Position numbers and translations under genes: made by a program. From NCBI GenBank assembly GCA_023437715.1, contig JAEZFK010000068.1:119325-183324 (forward strand): a DNA stretch of 64,000 nucleotides, written 5' to 3'. Below, piece by piece: positions 15,303 to 24,956 of this stretch (its first letter is position 1; each line of letters begins with the position of its first letter). Below the pieces are notes generated by a model, which was not told where the DNA came from, did no database searches, and was given only the letters and a program-made list of their open reading frames with translations. This stretch comes from Bacillota bacterium (lineage in GTDB: Bacteria > Bacillota > Clostridia > Lachnospirales > Lachnospiraceae).

Positions 15303-17360
15303 ATGGAAAAAAAGAATATGGACAAGAGCATCCTTTTGGATGCGCTGAAACAGTCCTTTGTGAAGCTGTCTCCCCGGGTGCAGGTAAAAAATCCTGTCAT
15401 GCTGGTGGTTTATATAGGCACCCTGCTGACTGCCGCCCTGTATTTTCTTTCCTTTGCAGGACTTGCAGAAGAAAGCGCAGGCTATACTCTGGCTGTTTCC
15501 GTCATTTTATGGTTTACGGTACTGTTTGCCAATTTTGCCGAGGCCATTGCAGAGGGACGGGGACGGGCCCAGGCCGACAGCCTGCGAAGCGCCAGGAAGG
15601 ATGTTAAGGCAAGGAAGCTGAAATCCGCTTCCAATACAGAGGATTATACGGATGCCCTGTCCAATACCTTAAAAAAGGGCGATATCGTATACGTCAAAGC
15701 AGGAGAGCAGATTCCCATGGACGGAGAGGTGATCGACGGAGCCGCCTCTGTTGATGAAAGCGCCATTACCGGGGAATCGGCCCCTGTCATCCGGGAATCC
15801 GGCGGTGACCGGAGTGCTGTCACAGGGGGAACGACCCTGGTTTCCGACTGGCTGATCATCGAGGTGACGGCGGAAGCAGGGGAAAGCTTTCTGGATAAAA
15901 TGATTTCCATGGTGGAAGGGGCTGCCAGAAAGAAAACGCCCAATGAAATCGCCTTGCAGATTTTACTCATAACCCTTACCATCATTTTTCTTGTGGTTAC
16001 GGCAACCCTGCTTCCCTTTACCTATTTTGCCAGTGTTCAGGCCAGCTCAGGGTCGGCCATTTCCGTAACCAATGTGATTGCTCTTCTGGTATGCCTTGCA
16101 CCCACCACAATCGGCGCCCTTCTTTCCTCCATCGGCATTGCGGGCATGAGCCGGTTAAACCAGGCCAATGTTCTGGCAATGAGCGGCCGGGCCATAGAAG
16201 CGGCCGGAGATGTGGATGTGCTGCTGTTAGATAAAACAGGGACCATCACCCTGGGCAACCGCCAGGCCAGCGAGTTTTTACCTGTTGCAGGAGTCACGGA
16301 ACAGGAGCTTGCCGACGCCGCCCAGCTTTCCTCCCTTGCGGATGAAACTGCCGAGGGAAGAAGCATTGTGGTTCTTGCCAAGGAGAGGTTTGGAATACGG
16401 GGCAGGGAGCTTTCCCGGTTAGGGGCGGTTTTTGTGGAGTTTACGGCAAAGACAAGGATGAGCGGCATCGATTATCAGGGAAATGAAATCCGCAAGGGCG
16501 CGGCTGATACCATAAAGGAATTCGTGGTTCAAAAGGGCGGCAAATACCCGGAAGAGTGCGAACAGCTGGTAAAGCGGGTGGCAGGCGCAGGAGGAACCCC
16601 TCTTGTGGTGGCAAAGAACAGTCAGGTGCTGGGCGTTATCTACCTGAAAGATATTGTGAAAAACGGCGTAAAGGAACGTTTTGAGGATCTGCGGAAAATG
16701 GGCATTAAAACCATTATGATAACCGGCGATAATCCTATGACAGCGGCAGCCATTGCCGCGGAAGCCGGGGTTGACGATTTCCTGGCGGAGGCCACGCCCG
16801 AAGCAAAGCTGGCTCTCATCCGGGATTACCAGGCCAAGGGCCATCTGGTGGCCATGACGGGCGACGGCACCAACGATGCCCCCGCACTGGCCCAGGCAGA
16901 TGTTGCGGTTGCCATGAATTCGGGAACCCAGGCTGCAAAGGAAGCCGGCAACATGGTGGATCTGGATTCCAGCCCTACCAAGCTCATCGATATTGTACGG
17001 ATCGGAAAGCAGCTTTTAATGACCAGAGGCTCCTTGACCACCTTCAGCGTGGCAAATGATGTGGCAAAGTATTTCGCCATTATCCCGGCCCTGTTCATCG
17101 GCATTTATCCCCAGCTTAAGGCTCTGAATTTTATGGGACTGACAAGCGGTGCAAGCGCCATGCTTTCCGCAATAATTTATAACGCGCTGATCATCATTGC
17201 CCTGATTCCGCTGGCTCTAAGAGGCGTGAAATACAGGGAACTGCCTGCCGGAAAATTACTGAAAAGAAACCTGACGGTTTACGGCTTAGGCGGTATTGCA
17301 GCTCCATTTCTGGCAATTAAGCTGATTGACATTGTTCTGACCGCCTGCGGTCTTGCGTAA
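15303..17360 (+). CDS. kdpB: potassium-transporting ATPase ATP-binding subunit B
   Basis: A P-type ATPase of about 685 residues. The actuator motif TGES lies in SAITGESAPV, the phosphorylated Asp310 in LLLDKTGTITLGNR, and the hinge in MTGDGTNDAPALAQADVAVAM. There are seven or so membrane helices. An upstream in-frame GTG at 15294 lies inside the ribosome site GAAGGTG, so the ATG at 15303 is chosen. It hydrolyses ATP to energise KdpA. The E. coli phosphorylated Asp is at 307, so the length is normal. Confidence 0.97.
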   Translation: MEKKNMDKSILLDALKQSFVKLSPRVQVKNPVMLVVYIGTLLTAALYFLSFAGLAEESAGYTLAVSVILWFTVLFANFAEAIAEGRGRAQADSLRSARKDVKARKLKSASNTEDYTDALSNTLKKGDIVYVKAGEQIPMDGEVIDGAASVDESAITGESAPVIRESGGDRSAVTGGTTLVSDWLIIEVTAEAGESFLDKMISMVEGAARKKTPNEIALQILLITLTIIFLVVTATLLPFTYFASVQASSGSAISVTNVIALLVCLAPTTIGALLSSIGIAGMSRLNQANVLAMSGRAIEAAGDVDVLLLDKTGTITLGNRQASEFLPVAGVTEQELADAAQLSSLADETAEGRSIVVLAKERFGIRGRELSRLGAVFVEFTAKTRMSGIDYQGNEIRKGAADTIKEFVVQKGGKYPEECEQLVKRVAGAGGTPLVVAKNSQVLGVIYLKDIVKNGVKERFEDLRKMGIKTIMITGDNPMTAAAIAAEAGVDDFLAEATPEAKLALIRDYQAKGHLVAMTGDGTNDAPALAQADVAVAMNSGTQAAKEAGNMVDLDSSPTKLIDIVRIGKQLLMTRGSLTTFSVANDVAKYFAIIPALFIGIYPQLKALNFMGLTSGASAMLSAIIYNALIIIALIPLALRGVKYRELPAGKLLKRNLTVYGLGGIAAPFLAIKLIDIVLTACGLA

Positions 17361-17374
17361 GGGGGATTGAAATC

Positions 17375-17938
17375 ATGAAAAATATAAAATTACTCAGGCC
17401 AGCGCTTTTATGCTTCGGCATCATGGTTCTGCTGTGCGGCTTTCTTTATACAGCGGCAGTCACAGGCTTTGCCCAGCTTTTATTTCCCCATCAGGCGGAT
17501 GGCAGCATCATTGCCGTGGCCTTAAAGGACGGGACGGAAAAGGAGTATGGCTCCGGCCTGATTGCACAGGAATTTACAAAGCCGGAGTATCTCATTGGAA
17601 GGCCGTCCGGCGTATCCAATCTTTCCCCTGTCAGCGGCGAACAGGAGGCGCTTGTTCAGGAACGCATTGATTGGTGGCATTCCTTTGATCCTGATAATCA
17701 GGCCGACATTCCCATGGATCTGGTGACGGCCTCAGGCAGCGGTGTTGATCCCAATATTTCTCCTGAGGCGGCGGAATATCAGGTTTCAAGGATTGCGGCA
17801 GCCAGAAATATGACAGAAGATGAAGTGAGGACCATCATAGGGACTTATACAAAGGGGCGTTTTCTTGGATTTATCGGCGAACCGGCTGTCAATGTTTTAA
17901 AGGTGAACCTGGCTCTGGACGATTTACTGCAGCCTTAA
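17375..17938 (+). CDS. kdpC: potassium-transporting ATPase subunit C
   Basis: A 187-residue protein with one N-terminal membrane helix (LLCFGIMVLLCGFLYTAAVTGF) and an extracytoplasmic domain. It keeps the family sequence LVTASGSGVDPNISPEAAEYQVSRIA in two parts at about residues 118-143. KdpC assembles with KdpA and KdpB and raises ATP-binding affinity. It starts 14 bases after kdpB with GGGGG as ribosome site and is followed at 50 bases by kdpD. Confidence 0.95.
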   Translation: MKNIKLLRPALLCFGIMVLLCGFLYTAAVTGFAQLLFPHQADGSIIAVALKDGTEKEYGSGLIAQEFTKPEYLIGRPSGVSNLSPVSGEQEALVQERIDWWHSFDPDNQADIPMDLVTASGSGVDPNISPEAAEYQVSRIAAARNMTEDEVRTIIGTYTKGRFLGFIGEPAVNVLKVNLALDDLLQP

Positions 17939-17988
17939 AAAATGGTATGATATAGGCTGAAACATGCCCACCAAGCGGAGGAAAATAT

Positions 17989-20682
17989 ATGGAAGACTTT
18001 GACCACAGGCCTGACCCTGACGCAATTCTGGAGAATATCCAGGCCCATGAAAAGCAGCACTCGGGCAGATTAAAAATATTTTTTGGATATGCCGCGGGCG
18101 TCGGTAAGACCTTTGCCATGCTGGATGACGCCCAGGACCGCTATAAAAGCGGGATGGATGTTCTGGTTGGCTACATTGAGCCCCATACCCGCCCCGAGAC
18201 CATGCAGAAGCTTCATGGTCTTCCTGTGCTTGCGCCGAAAATCATATCATACCGCAATATAGAGCTGAAAGAATTTGACCTGGATGAAGCCTTAAGGCGC
18301 AAGCCGGAGCTGATTCTTGTGGATGAGCTGGCCCATACCAATGCAGAGGGCGGGCGGAATAAAAAGCGCTACCAGGATATTGAAGAGCTGCTGGGAGCGG
18401 GAATTGATGTGTATACAACCGTAAATGTCCAGCACATGGAAAGCTTAAACGATGTCATTGAAAATATCACCAGGATCCGGGTTCAGGAAACGGTGCCTGA
18501 TTATATTTTTGACCGTGCCGATAAAATCGAACTGGTGGACATTGAGCCTGACGAGCTTCTGAGCCGCTTTGAAGAGGGGAAGATATACCGCCCCGAGCGG
18601 GCGGAAGCGGCCATGCAGAACTTTTTCACCCGGGAAAACTTACGGCTTCTGCGGGAAATTGCCCTCCGGTGCACTGCGGACAAAATCAGCCTGGAGAACC
18701 AGAACGAGCGGAGCTTATCCGATAAAATGGCAAATACCAGGATGCTTGTCTGCATCGGCCCTTCCCCCTCCTCCGCCAAATGCATCCGGTGGACGGCCCG
18801 GGCGGCAGAGGCCTTTCACGCCACCTGGGTAGCCTTATATGTGGAGGATATAGAAAGCGAGCACCTTACCCGGGAGCAGCAGAAAACCATCCGGGCCAAC
18901 ATCGACCTGGCGGAAAAGCTTGGGGCGGAAATCGTCAATCTGACCGGACACGATATTGCCGTTACCGTGTCAGAATATGCAAAGCTTTCCGGCATCACAA
19001 ATATTGTAATCGGCAAAAGCAGAAACAAAAAGACCCTGAAAAACCTATTTGACATGGATTTTGAGGATAAGCTGATCTCCCTTTTACCCAGCATAGAGGT
19101 TCACATCATACCCGGAAACGCCGTGAAACGCAATTATAAAAAACCTCATCATAGGGTGAAAAATGAAAATGTTTCCTTTTCCTGGAAAGATTCCATAAAA
19201 ATGCTTTCTATTTTAACGGCTACGACCCTGATTTCCTTTGTGCTTCAAAGGCTGGATACTATGAACCATAATATTATCATGGTTTATATTTTTTCTGTTC
19301 TCCTCATTTCAAGGATGACCGAAGGGTATTTATACGGAATTATTTCCTCCGTGATCAGTGTTCTTACCTTTAATTTCTTTTTTACGGAGCCCTATTTTAC
19401 ACTGGATGCCATACAGGCAGGCTATCCCCTTACCTTTGTCATCATGCTGCTGGTGGCCTTAATTACCAGCACTTTAACGGTGCGCATCAGGGCGGAAGCG
19501 CGGCTGGCCGTAAAGAGAGAGCACCGTACCGAGGTTCTATATGAGATCAATAAGATGCTCCTTATTACAAGGGGTCTTGACCGGATTGTGGATCTGACTA
19601 ATGATTATGTCGTCAGGCTGTTCGGCCGTTCCGTAGTATTTTTCACCATTGACCCTGAACACGGGGAGGATGGAAAGGCCATGCAGGCAGAGGATGATAT
19701 TGATGGGGCGGTCTTAAATTCAGCGGATGAAAAGGCGGTGGCCCACTGGGTATTTCTCAATCACAAGCGCGCAGGTGCGGGAACGGATACCCTGGCAGGT
19801 GCGGCTGCATTTTACATGCCTGTGGTCTCCCAGGGCAAGGTTCTTGCTGTCTGGGGGATTTCCTGCATGAAAGAAAATCTTGACCATAACACCCGCCTGT
19901 TTCTGCGCATGATCGCCTCCCAGGTGGCAATGGCCCTGGAGAGACAGCATCTTTCCGACGAGCAGCGCAATATTATGGTGGAATCGGAAAAGGAAAAGAT
20001 GAGAAGCACGCTTTTGCGCGCCATATCCCATGACCTGCGCACGCCTCTGGCAAGTATTTTAGGGGCCAGCTCCGCAATCCGTGAAAATGGGAAAGCCCTT
20101 GACGAAAGCACCCGTGACAGCCTGGTGGCCAATATCCAGGAGGAATCCCAGTGGCTCATCCGTATGGTGGAAAACCTGCTCTCCGTGACCCGGATCAATG
20201 AGAACGCCTCCAATCTTGTAGAAAGCCTGGAGGCGGCGGAAGAGGTGGTAGGAGAGGCCGTGAGCCGCATCAAGCAGAGATTTCCCGACCGGGAAATCAG
20301 GGTTCACGTCCCCGAGGAATTTTTAGAGGTTCCCATGGACGGGACCCTGATCGTACAGGTATTAATAAATCTGCTGGAAAATGCCATAAAATATTCCCCC
20401 GGTGATTCTCCTGTTGAAATCCATCTGGAAAAGGACGGAAAGTGGGCCAGATTTGAGGTGCGGGACCATGGAAAGGGGATTTCCAACGAAGATTTCCCCT
20501 ATTTGTTTACCGGCTATAAGCCCGGCGAGAACCGGAGCGTGGATTCTTCAAGGGGGATGGGAATCGGCCTTTCCATCTGCAAAACAATTATAAACGCCCA
20601 TAAGGGCGAACTGGAAGCGGAAAACAGAAAGGACGGGGGAGCGTTGTTTCGCTTTACCCTTCCATTGAAAGGAAGTGAATGA
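17989..20682 (+). CDS. kdpD: potassium-responsive sensor histidine kinase KdpD
   Basis: An 897-residue protein with the full KdpD layout. The N-terminal KdpD domain carries a Walker A, GYAAGVGKTFAML (about residues 31-43), and DELAHTN. A Usp-like domain follows at about 250-375, then four membrane helices (about 400-510), a GAF-like region, the HisKA box AISHDLRTPLASILG with His681, and a HATPase domain with NLLENAIKYS and GMGIGLSICKTI. It senses low potassium or ionic strength and phosphorylates KdpE. It is full length, unlike the truncated KdpD forms found in some Firmicutes. Confidence 0.96.
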   Translation: MEDFDHRPDPDAILENIQAHEKQHSGRLKIFFGYAAGVGKTFAMLDDAQDRYKSGMDVLVGYIEPHTRPETMQKLHGLPVLAPKIISYRNIELKEFDLDEALRRKPELILVDELAHTNAEGGRNKKRYQDIEELLGAGIDVYTTVNVQHMESLNDVIENITRIRVQETVPDYIFDRADKIELVDIEPDELLSRFEEGKIYRPERAEAAMQNFFTRENLRLLREIALRCTADKISLENQNERSLSDKMANTRMLVCIGPSPSSAKCIRWTARAAEAFHATWVALYVEDIESEHLTREQQKTIRANIDLAEKLGAEIVNLTGHDIAVTVSEYAKLSGITNIVIGKSRNKKTLKNLFDMDFEDKLISLLPSIEVHIIPGNAVKRNYKKPHHRVKNENVSFSWKDSIKMLSILTATTLISFVLQRLDTMNHNIIMVYIFSVLLISRMTEGYLYGIISSVISVLTFNFFFTEPYFTLDAIQAGYPLTFVIMLLVALITSTLTVRIRAEARLAVKREHRTEVLYEINKMLLITRGLDRIVDLTNDYVVRLFGRSVVFFTIDPEHGEDGKAMQAEDDIDGAVLNSADEKAVAHWVFLNHKRAGAGTDTLAGAAAFYMPVVSQGKVLAVWGISCMKENLDHNTRLFLRMIASQVAMALERQHLSDEQRNIMVESEKEKMRSTLLRAISHDLRTPLASILGASSAIRENGKALDESTRDSLVANIQEESQWLIRMVENLLSVTRINENASNLVESLEAAEEVVGEAVSRIKQRFPDREIRVHVPEEFLEVPMDGTLIVQVLINLLENAIKYSPGDSPVEIHLEKDGKWARFEVRDHGKGISNEDFPYLFTGYKPGENRSVDSSRGMGIGLSICKTIINAHKGELEAENRKDGGALFRFTLPLKGSE

Positions 20683-21398
20683 ATATGGACATCAAGCCAA
20701 CGGTTTTGATCATTGAGGATGAAGATGCCATCTGCAACTTCATATCCGCGGTTCTGACCTCCAACAGCTATCAGGTTGTAAAAGCCAAGACAGGAAAGGA
20801 AGGGCTGTCCCTGTTTGCCTCCCACATTCCGGATATCGTGCTTCTGGACCTGGGCCTGCCGGATATGGATGGAATGGAAATACTGAAAAATATACGCCAG
20901 TGGTCAAAAACCCCGGTCATCGTAGTATCTGCCCGGGGATATGAGAGGGAAAAGGTGGCTGCTCTTGATTTCGGCGCAGATGATTATATTGTAAAGCCCT
21001 TCGGAACCTCGGAGCTCCTTGCCAGAATACGGACTGCCATGCGCCACAGCCTGGAATCCGTGAGCGCAGACGCCGGGGAATCGGAAAAATTTACCGTTGG
21101 CGACCTGGAGATCGACTACAGGAAACGGATAGTATGCAGGGCCGGAGAGAGAATTCATTTAACCCCCATTGAATACAAGATTCTGGTTCTGCTGTCTAAA
21201 AATGCGGGCAAGGTGCTGACCCATGATTTCATCATACGGGAAATCTGGGGAATCTATACGGATGAGAGCCATACCCTGCGGGTCAACATGGCAAATATCC
21301 GGCGAAAAATCGAGGCAAATCCGGGAGCCCCCCGGTATATTCTCACAGAAATGGGCGTCGGATACCGGATGGTAGAGGAGGTGGCTGAGAACTTATAA
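20679..21398 (+). CDS. kdpE: KdpE, OmpR-family response regulator
   Basis: A 239-residue regulator. The receiver domain has the acidic pair IEDED and the phospho-acceptor Asp57 in VLLDLGLPDMDG; the winged-helix domain starts near residue 130 and includes HLTPIEYKILVLLSKNAGKVLTH. Its ATG overlaps the kdpD stop (ATGA); a second ATG at 20685 is possible. It most likely activates kdpFABC, perhaps through the direct repeats at 13256. Weak AT-rich complementarity follows the stop, with no convincing terminator before the galE promoter. Confidence 0.95.
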   Translation: MNMDIKPTVLIIEDEDAICNFISAVLTSNSYQVVKAKTGKEGLSLFASHIPDIVLLDLGLPDMDGMEILKNIRQWSKTPVIVVSARGYEREKVAALDFGADDYIVKPFGTSELLARIRTAMRHSLESVSADAGESEKFTVGDLEIDYRKRIVCRAGERIHLTPIEYKILVLLSKNAGKVLTHDFIIREIWGIYTDESHTLRVNMANIRRKIEANPGAPRYILTEMGVGYRMVEEVAENL

Positions 21399-21431
21399 GA
21401 AAAAAATATAGGTTTTTCTAAGAATTCTGCA

Positions 21432-21460
21432 TTGTTATTTCTTTCTCAAATGCTTATAAT
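21432..21460 (+). promoter_or_regulatory. galE promoter
   Basis: TTGTTA (21432-21437) and a perfect TATAAT (21455-21460) with a 17-base spacer lie 33 bases before the galE ATG. A strong AAGGAGGA follows at 21478-21485. Confidence 0.8.
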
Positions 21461-21492
21461 AGTACTAGTCATTTGATAAGGAGGACAATAAA

Positions 21493-22512
<1,020 letters not shown>

Positions 22513-22648
22513 GGTAAGGGAAGTAAGGCAAGACAACGCAGGATAGCGCAGGACGACACAAGGCAACTCTGGCTCTGGACAAAGTGCAGATTTTTAAAAG
22601 AAAACGGACGCCATAGCTCAGCAGGTATCTGTTAAGAAAGTTGTTTTT

Positions 22649-22691
22649 AAAAGCAAGACGGAATGGTGAAAAGCTGTGCCGCCTTGCTTTT
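22649..22691 (+). terminator. probable galE terminator
   Basis: AAAAGCAAGACGG (22649-22661) pairs with CCGCCTTGCTTTT (22679-22691) with one mismatch, followed by GTT; the stem extends outward through GAAAGTT/AACTTTC. It lies about 137 bases past galE. The rest of the 22513-22808 gap holds only a purine-rich tract with two CGCAGGA copies (22536 region) and no gene that I can support. Confidence 0.6.
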
Positions 22692-22808
22692 GTTACAAAC
22701 TTTCTGCTCTTTATTACAGAATTTGTATTACACAGGAATCGGTTCAGTGGCGCGGCATGGCCGCATGCAAAGGTTATTATCTGACTTAATTGAAAGCGGG
22801 TGAAAATT

Positions 22809-23201
22809 ATGGGAGTTGTAGAATCAAAAACACCGATCCTCATTCTTTCCTATTGTAATTGTGAAATATATTGCTGCCACCTGGACGGATACAGGGCGGA
22901 CACGGATGCCTTGCTTCACCGTCTGTCAAAAATTGAATCAATATTTTTATCTAAGCCGGCAGATGCCCAATTCAGGGTCTGGTATAACCTGGATGAAAAC
23001 AGTTTAGATAAACATACCTTGGGATTGATAGCCAAAAGCATTTCCCGGTTTCAAGGGCATATTTACAAAATTGCCTTTATCGGTTTACATGGATTTGCAA
23101 AAAGGAAATTCAACGGCATTTTAGAACAGGCTCTCGGAGGTTTATCTGTCCCAAAGGCATATTTTACAGATGCGGAATCGGCGAAAGGATGGCTTATTTA
23201 A
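22809..23201 (+). CDS. SpoIIAA-like STAS/SEC14 domain protein
   Basis: About 130 residues. The C-terminal part, YKIAFIGLHGFAKRKFNGIL then LSVPKAYFTDAESAKGWLI, follows the SpoIIAA-like (STAS/SEC14) pattern of a central KIAvvG strand, a helix, and a closing F-D-x-E-x-A-x-x-WL. The middle has the usual VWYNLDENS strand. An upstream GTG at 22800 lies within the GCGGGTG ribosome site, so the ATG at 22809 is preferred. Such proteins are small, soluble and of unknown function. An unusual Cys cluster (SYCNCEIYCCH) sits at about residues 15-25. It stands alone. Confidence 0.6.
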   Translation: MGVVESKTPILILSYCNCEIYCCHLDGYRADTDALLHRLSKIESIFLSKPADAQFRVWYNLDENSLDKHTLGLIAKSISRFQGHIYKIAFIGLHGFAKRKFNGILEQALGGLSVPKAYFTDAESAKGWLI

Positions 23202-23350
23202 TAAGCCGGAGGGGTATGTCGGTTTATAAAAATTCATAAAATGAGGAAAATGGTACATAATACGTGATGAAATAAAAAATAACATGACAAAAGAGCGAAA
23301 GAAAGACCTCGCAATGACGTTGTGTATGATTTTTTTTATTTTCGTTCGGG

Positions 23351-23440
23351 CTGCACTATTTGGCATTTGAGGAAGCTAAGGAATTCTGGAATTATCCATA
23401 TTTTCTGCCTTTCGATTCTGTTCGGATAGTGCAGTTTTTT
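23351..23440 (+). ncRNA. candidate structured RNA ending in a terminator-like U-run
   Basis: CTGCACTAT (23351-23359) pairs perfectly with ATAGTGCAG (23426-23434), enclosing 66 bases with possible inner pairing (GGCA near 23362 with TGCC near 23406), followed at once by TTTTTTGTTGCTTTTTT. This would give a closed RNA of about 90 nt with a rho-independent end. It lies between the STAS gene and the SOS-type promoter. It might instead be a long-loop terminator of the STAS gene. No Rfam family is recognised. Confidence 0.35.
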
Positions 23441-23496
23441 GTTGCTTTTTTGTACTGTCGTGGAAACCATAAAAAAAAGTTCCATTCCCGGAAGTC

Positions 23497-23508
23497 GAAC
23501 ATATATTC
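23497..23508. promoter_or_regulatory. LexA-like box, upstream site
   Basis: GAAC-ATAT-ATTC fits the Firmicute LexA/DinR box (GAAC-N4-GTTC) at seven of eight fixed bases and is flanked by C and G (CGAACATATATTCG). It ends nine bases before the -35 of the radical SAM operon. Confidence 0.6.
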
Positions 23509-23516
23509 GAAAATAC

Positions 23517-23545
23517 TTGAAACCGGAATCGAAATATGATATGAT
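23517..23545 (+). promoter_or_regulatory. promoter of the radical SAM repair operon
   Basis: TTGAAA (23517-23522) and TATGAT (23540-23545) with a 17-base spacer. The predicted start (about 23552) lies at the edge of the perfect LexA box, so LexA binding there would block initiation. Confidence 0.75.
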
Positions 23546-23553
23546 GGGAAAAA

Positions 23554-23565
23554 GAACGGACGTTC
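23554..23565. promoter_or_regulatory. LexA (DinR) box, perfect match at the transcription start
   Basis: GAAC-GGAC-GTTC matches the Bacillus/Clostridium SOS box at all eight fixed positions and begins nine bases after the -10. A third partial site, TAAC-AAAT-GTTC, follows at 23595-23606 in the leader. Confidence 0.82.
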
Positions 23566-23594
23566 GAAAATGAAGTTCAAGAGAGAATGTTCCA

Positions 23595-23606
23595 TAACAA
23601 ATGTTC
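23595..23606. promoter_or_regulatory. LexA-like box, leader site
   Basis: TAAC-AAAT-GTTC differs from GAAC-N4-GTTC at one fixed base. It lies in the untranslated leader, 25 bases before the ATG of the radical SAM gene, and follows a nearby ATGTTC (23588-23593). Confidence 0.45.
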
Positions 23607-23631
23607 GACATGAAATATCCGAGGTGAGAAA

Positions 23632-24954
23632 ATGTTAATCCAGGAAGAACTGAGCGTCCAGAAAAAACTTGAGATATTGTCTGACGCTGCTAAATATGAT
23701 GTAGCCTGTACCTCCAGCGGAGTGGACCGCAAGGGAAAGGCCGGAACTCTGGGGAATGCGGCGGCAGCCGGAATCTGCCACAGCTTTTCCGCAGACGGCA
23801 GATGTATATCCCTGCTGAAAATATTGTTTACCAACCAGTGCATCTATGACTGCAAATACTGTATAAACCGGAGTTCCAATGATGTGGTCCGGACGGCATT
23901 TACTCCGGATGAGGTCTGCAAGCTGACCATTCAGTTTTACCGCCGCAATTATATCGAGGGGCTGTTTTTAAGTTCCGGCGTTCTTTACAGCGCTGATTAT
24001 ACCATGGATCTGATTTACCAGACCCTTAAAAAGCTGCGGGAAGAGTATCACTTCCACGGTTATATCCATGTAAAGGCCATACCAGGTGCAGATCCGGTTC
24101 TCATTGAAAAGACAGGCTTTCTGGCAGACCGTATGAGCATCAATCTGGAGCTTCCCACGGCGGACGGGCTTAAGAAGCTGGCTCCGGGCAAGAGCAGAAG
24201 TAAGATTTTGACGCCCATGCGGCAGATACAAAAAGGAATAGCGGTAAACAAGTACGAGCTGATGGAATACAGGAAAGCTCCCTCCTTTGTACCGGCAGGC
24301 CAGAGTACCCAGATGATTGTGGGAGCCACTCCTGAAAATGATTTTCAGATGATGATGGTGGCGGAAGCCCTTTACCAGAATTACGATTTAAAGCGGGTTT
24401 TCTACTCCGCTTTCGTTCCGGTCAATCAGGACAGCAGTCTGCCTGCACTTCCCGGCGGCCCGCCGCTTCTGCGGGAACACAGGCTTTATCAGGCCGACTG
24501 GCTCATGCGTTTTTACGGCTTCCGGGCAGGGGAGCTGCTTTCCGAAGAACGCCCGAATTTCAATGTTTTGCTGGACCCAAAGTGCGACTGGGCCCTGCGC
24601 CATCTGGAGCTGTTTCCGGTGGATGTGAACCGGGCGGATTACTACACCCTGTTAAGGGTTCCGGGCATGGGCGTGAAATCTGCCAAGCGCATCATAGCTG
24701 CAAGAAAGAACGCTCCTCTGGATTTTGACGGGTTAAAAAAGATAGGTGTCGTATTGAAGCGGGCTGTTTATTTCATCACCTGTTCCGGACGGATGATGTA
24801 TCCGGTCAAGCTTGATGAGGACTCTATTTCCCGCCATTTAATCGGGGAGGAGCAGAGAAAAGTATGGGATATCGGATCACAGGGAACGTTCCGGCAGCTT
24901 TCCCTTTTTGACGATGTGAGCATGCCTGCCTTGTCAGGCCAGGGAGGATTGTAA
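23632..24954 (+). CDS. putative DNA modification/repair radical SAM protein (TIGR03916-like)
   Basis: A 440-residue radical SAM enzyme. The 4Fe-4S motif is NQCIYDCKYCINR (Cys70, Cys74, Cys77), followed by GLFLSSGV and VKAIPGAD strands of the TIM barrel. Near residues 340-355 a helix-hairpin-helix, RVPGMGVKSAKRIIAARK, gives a DNA-binding element. This pairing and the next gene match the family annotated as a DNA-repair radical SAM protein linked to uracil-DNA glycosylase-like proteins. The substrate lesion is not known. An AGGTGAG site precedes the ATG. Three LexA-like sites upstream indicate SOS induction, which fits a repair role. Confidence 0.85.
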   Translation: MLIQEELSVQKKLEILSDAAKYDVACTSSGVDRKGKAGTLGNAAAAGICHSFSADGRCISLLKILFTNQCIYDCKYCINRSSNDVVRTAFTPDEVCKLTIQFYRRNYIEGLFLSSGVLYSADYTMDLIYQTLKKLREEYHFHGYIHVKAIPGADPVLIEKTGFLADRMSINLELPTADGLKKLAPGKSRSKILTPMRQIQKGIAVNKYELMEYRKAPSFVPAGQSTQMIVGATPENDFQMMMVAEALYQNYDLKRVFYSAFVPVNQDSSLPALPGGPPLLREHRLYQADWLMRFYGFRAGELLSEERPNFNVLLDPKCDWALRHLELFPVDVNRADYYTLLRVPGMGVKSAKRIIAARKNAPLDFDGLKKIGVVLKRAVYFITCSGRMMYPVKLDEDSISRHLIGEEQRKVWDIGSQGTFRQLSLFDDVSMPALSGQGGL

Positions 24955-24956
24955 GG

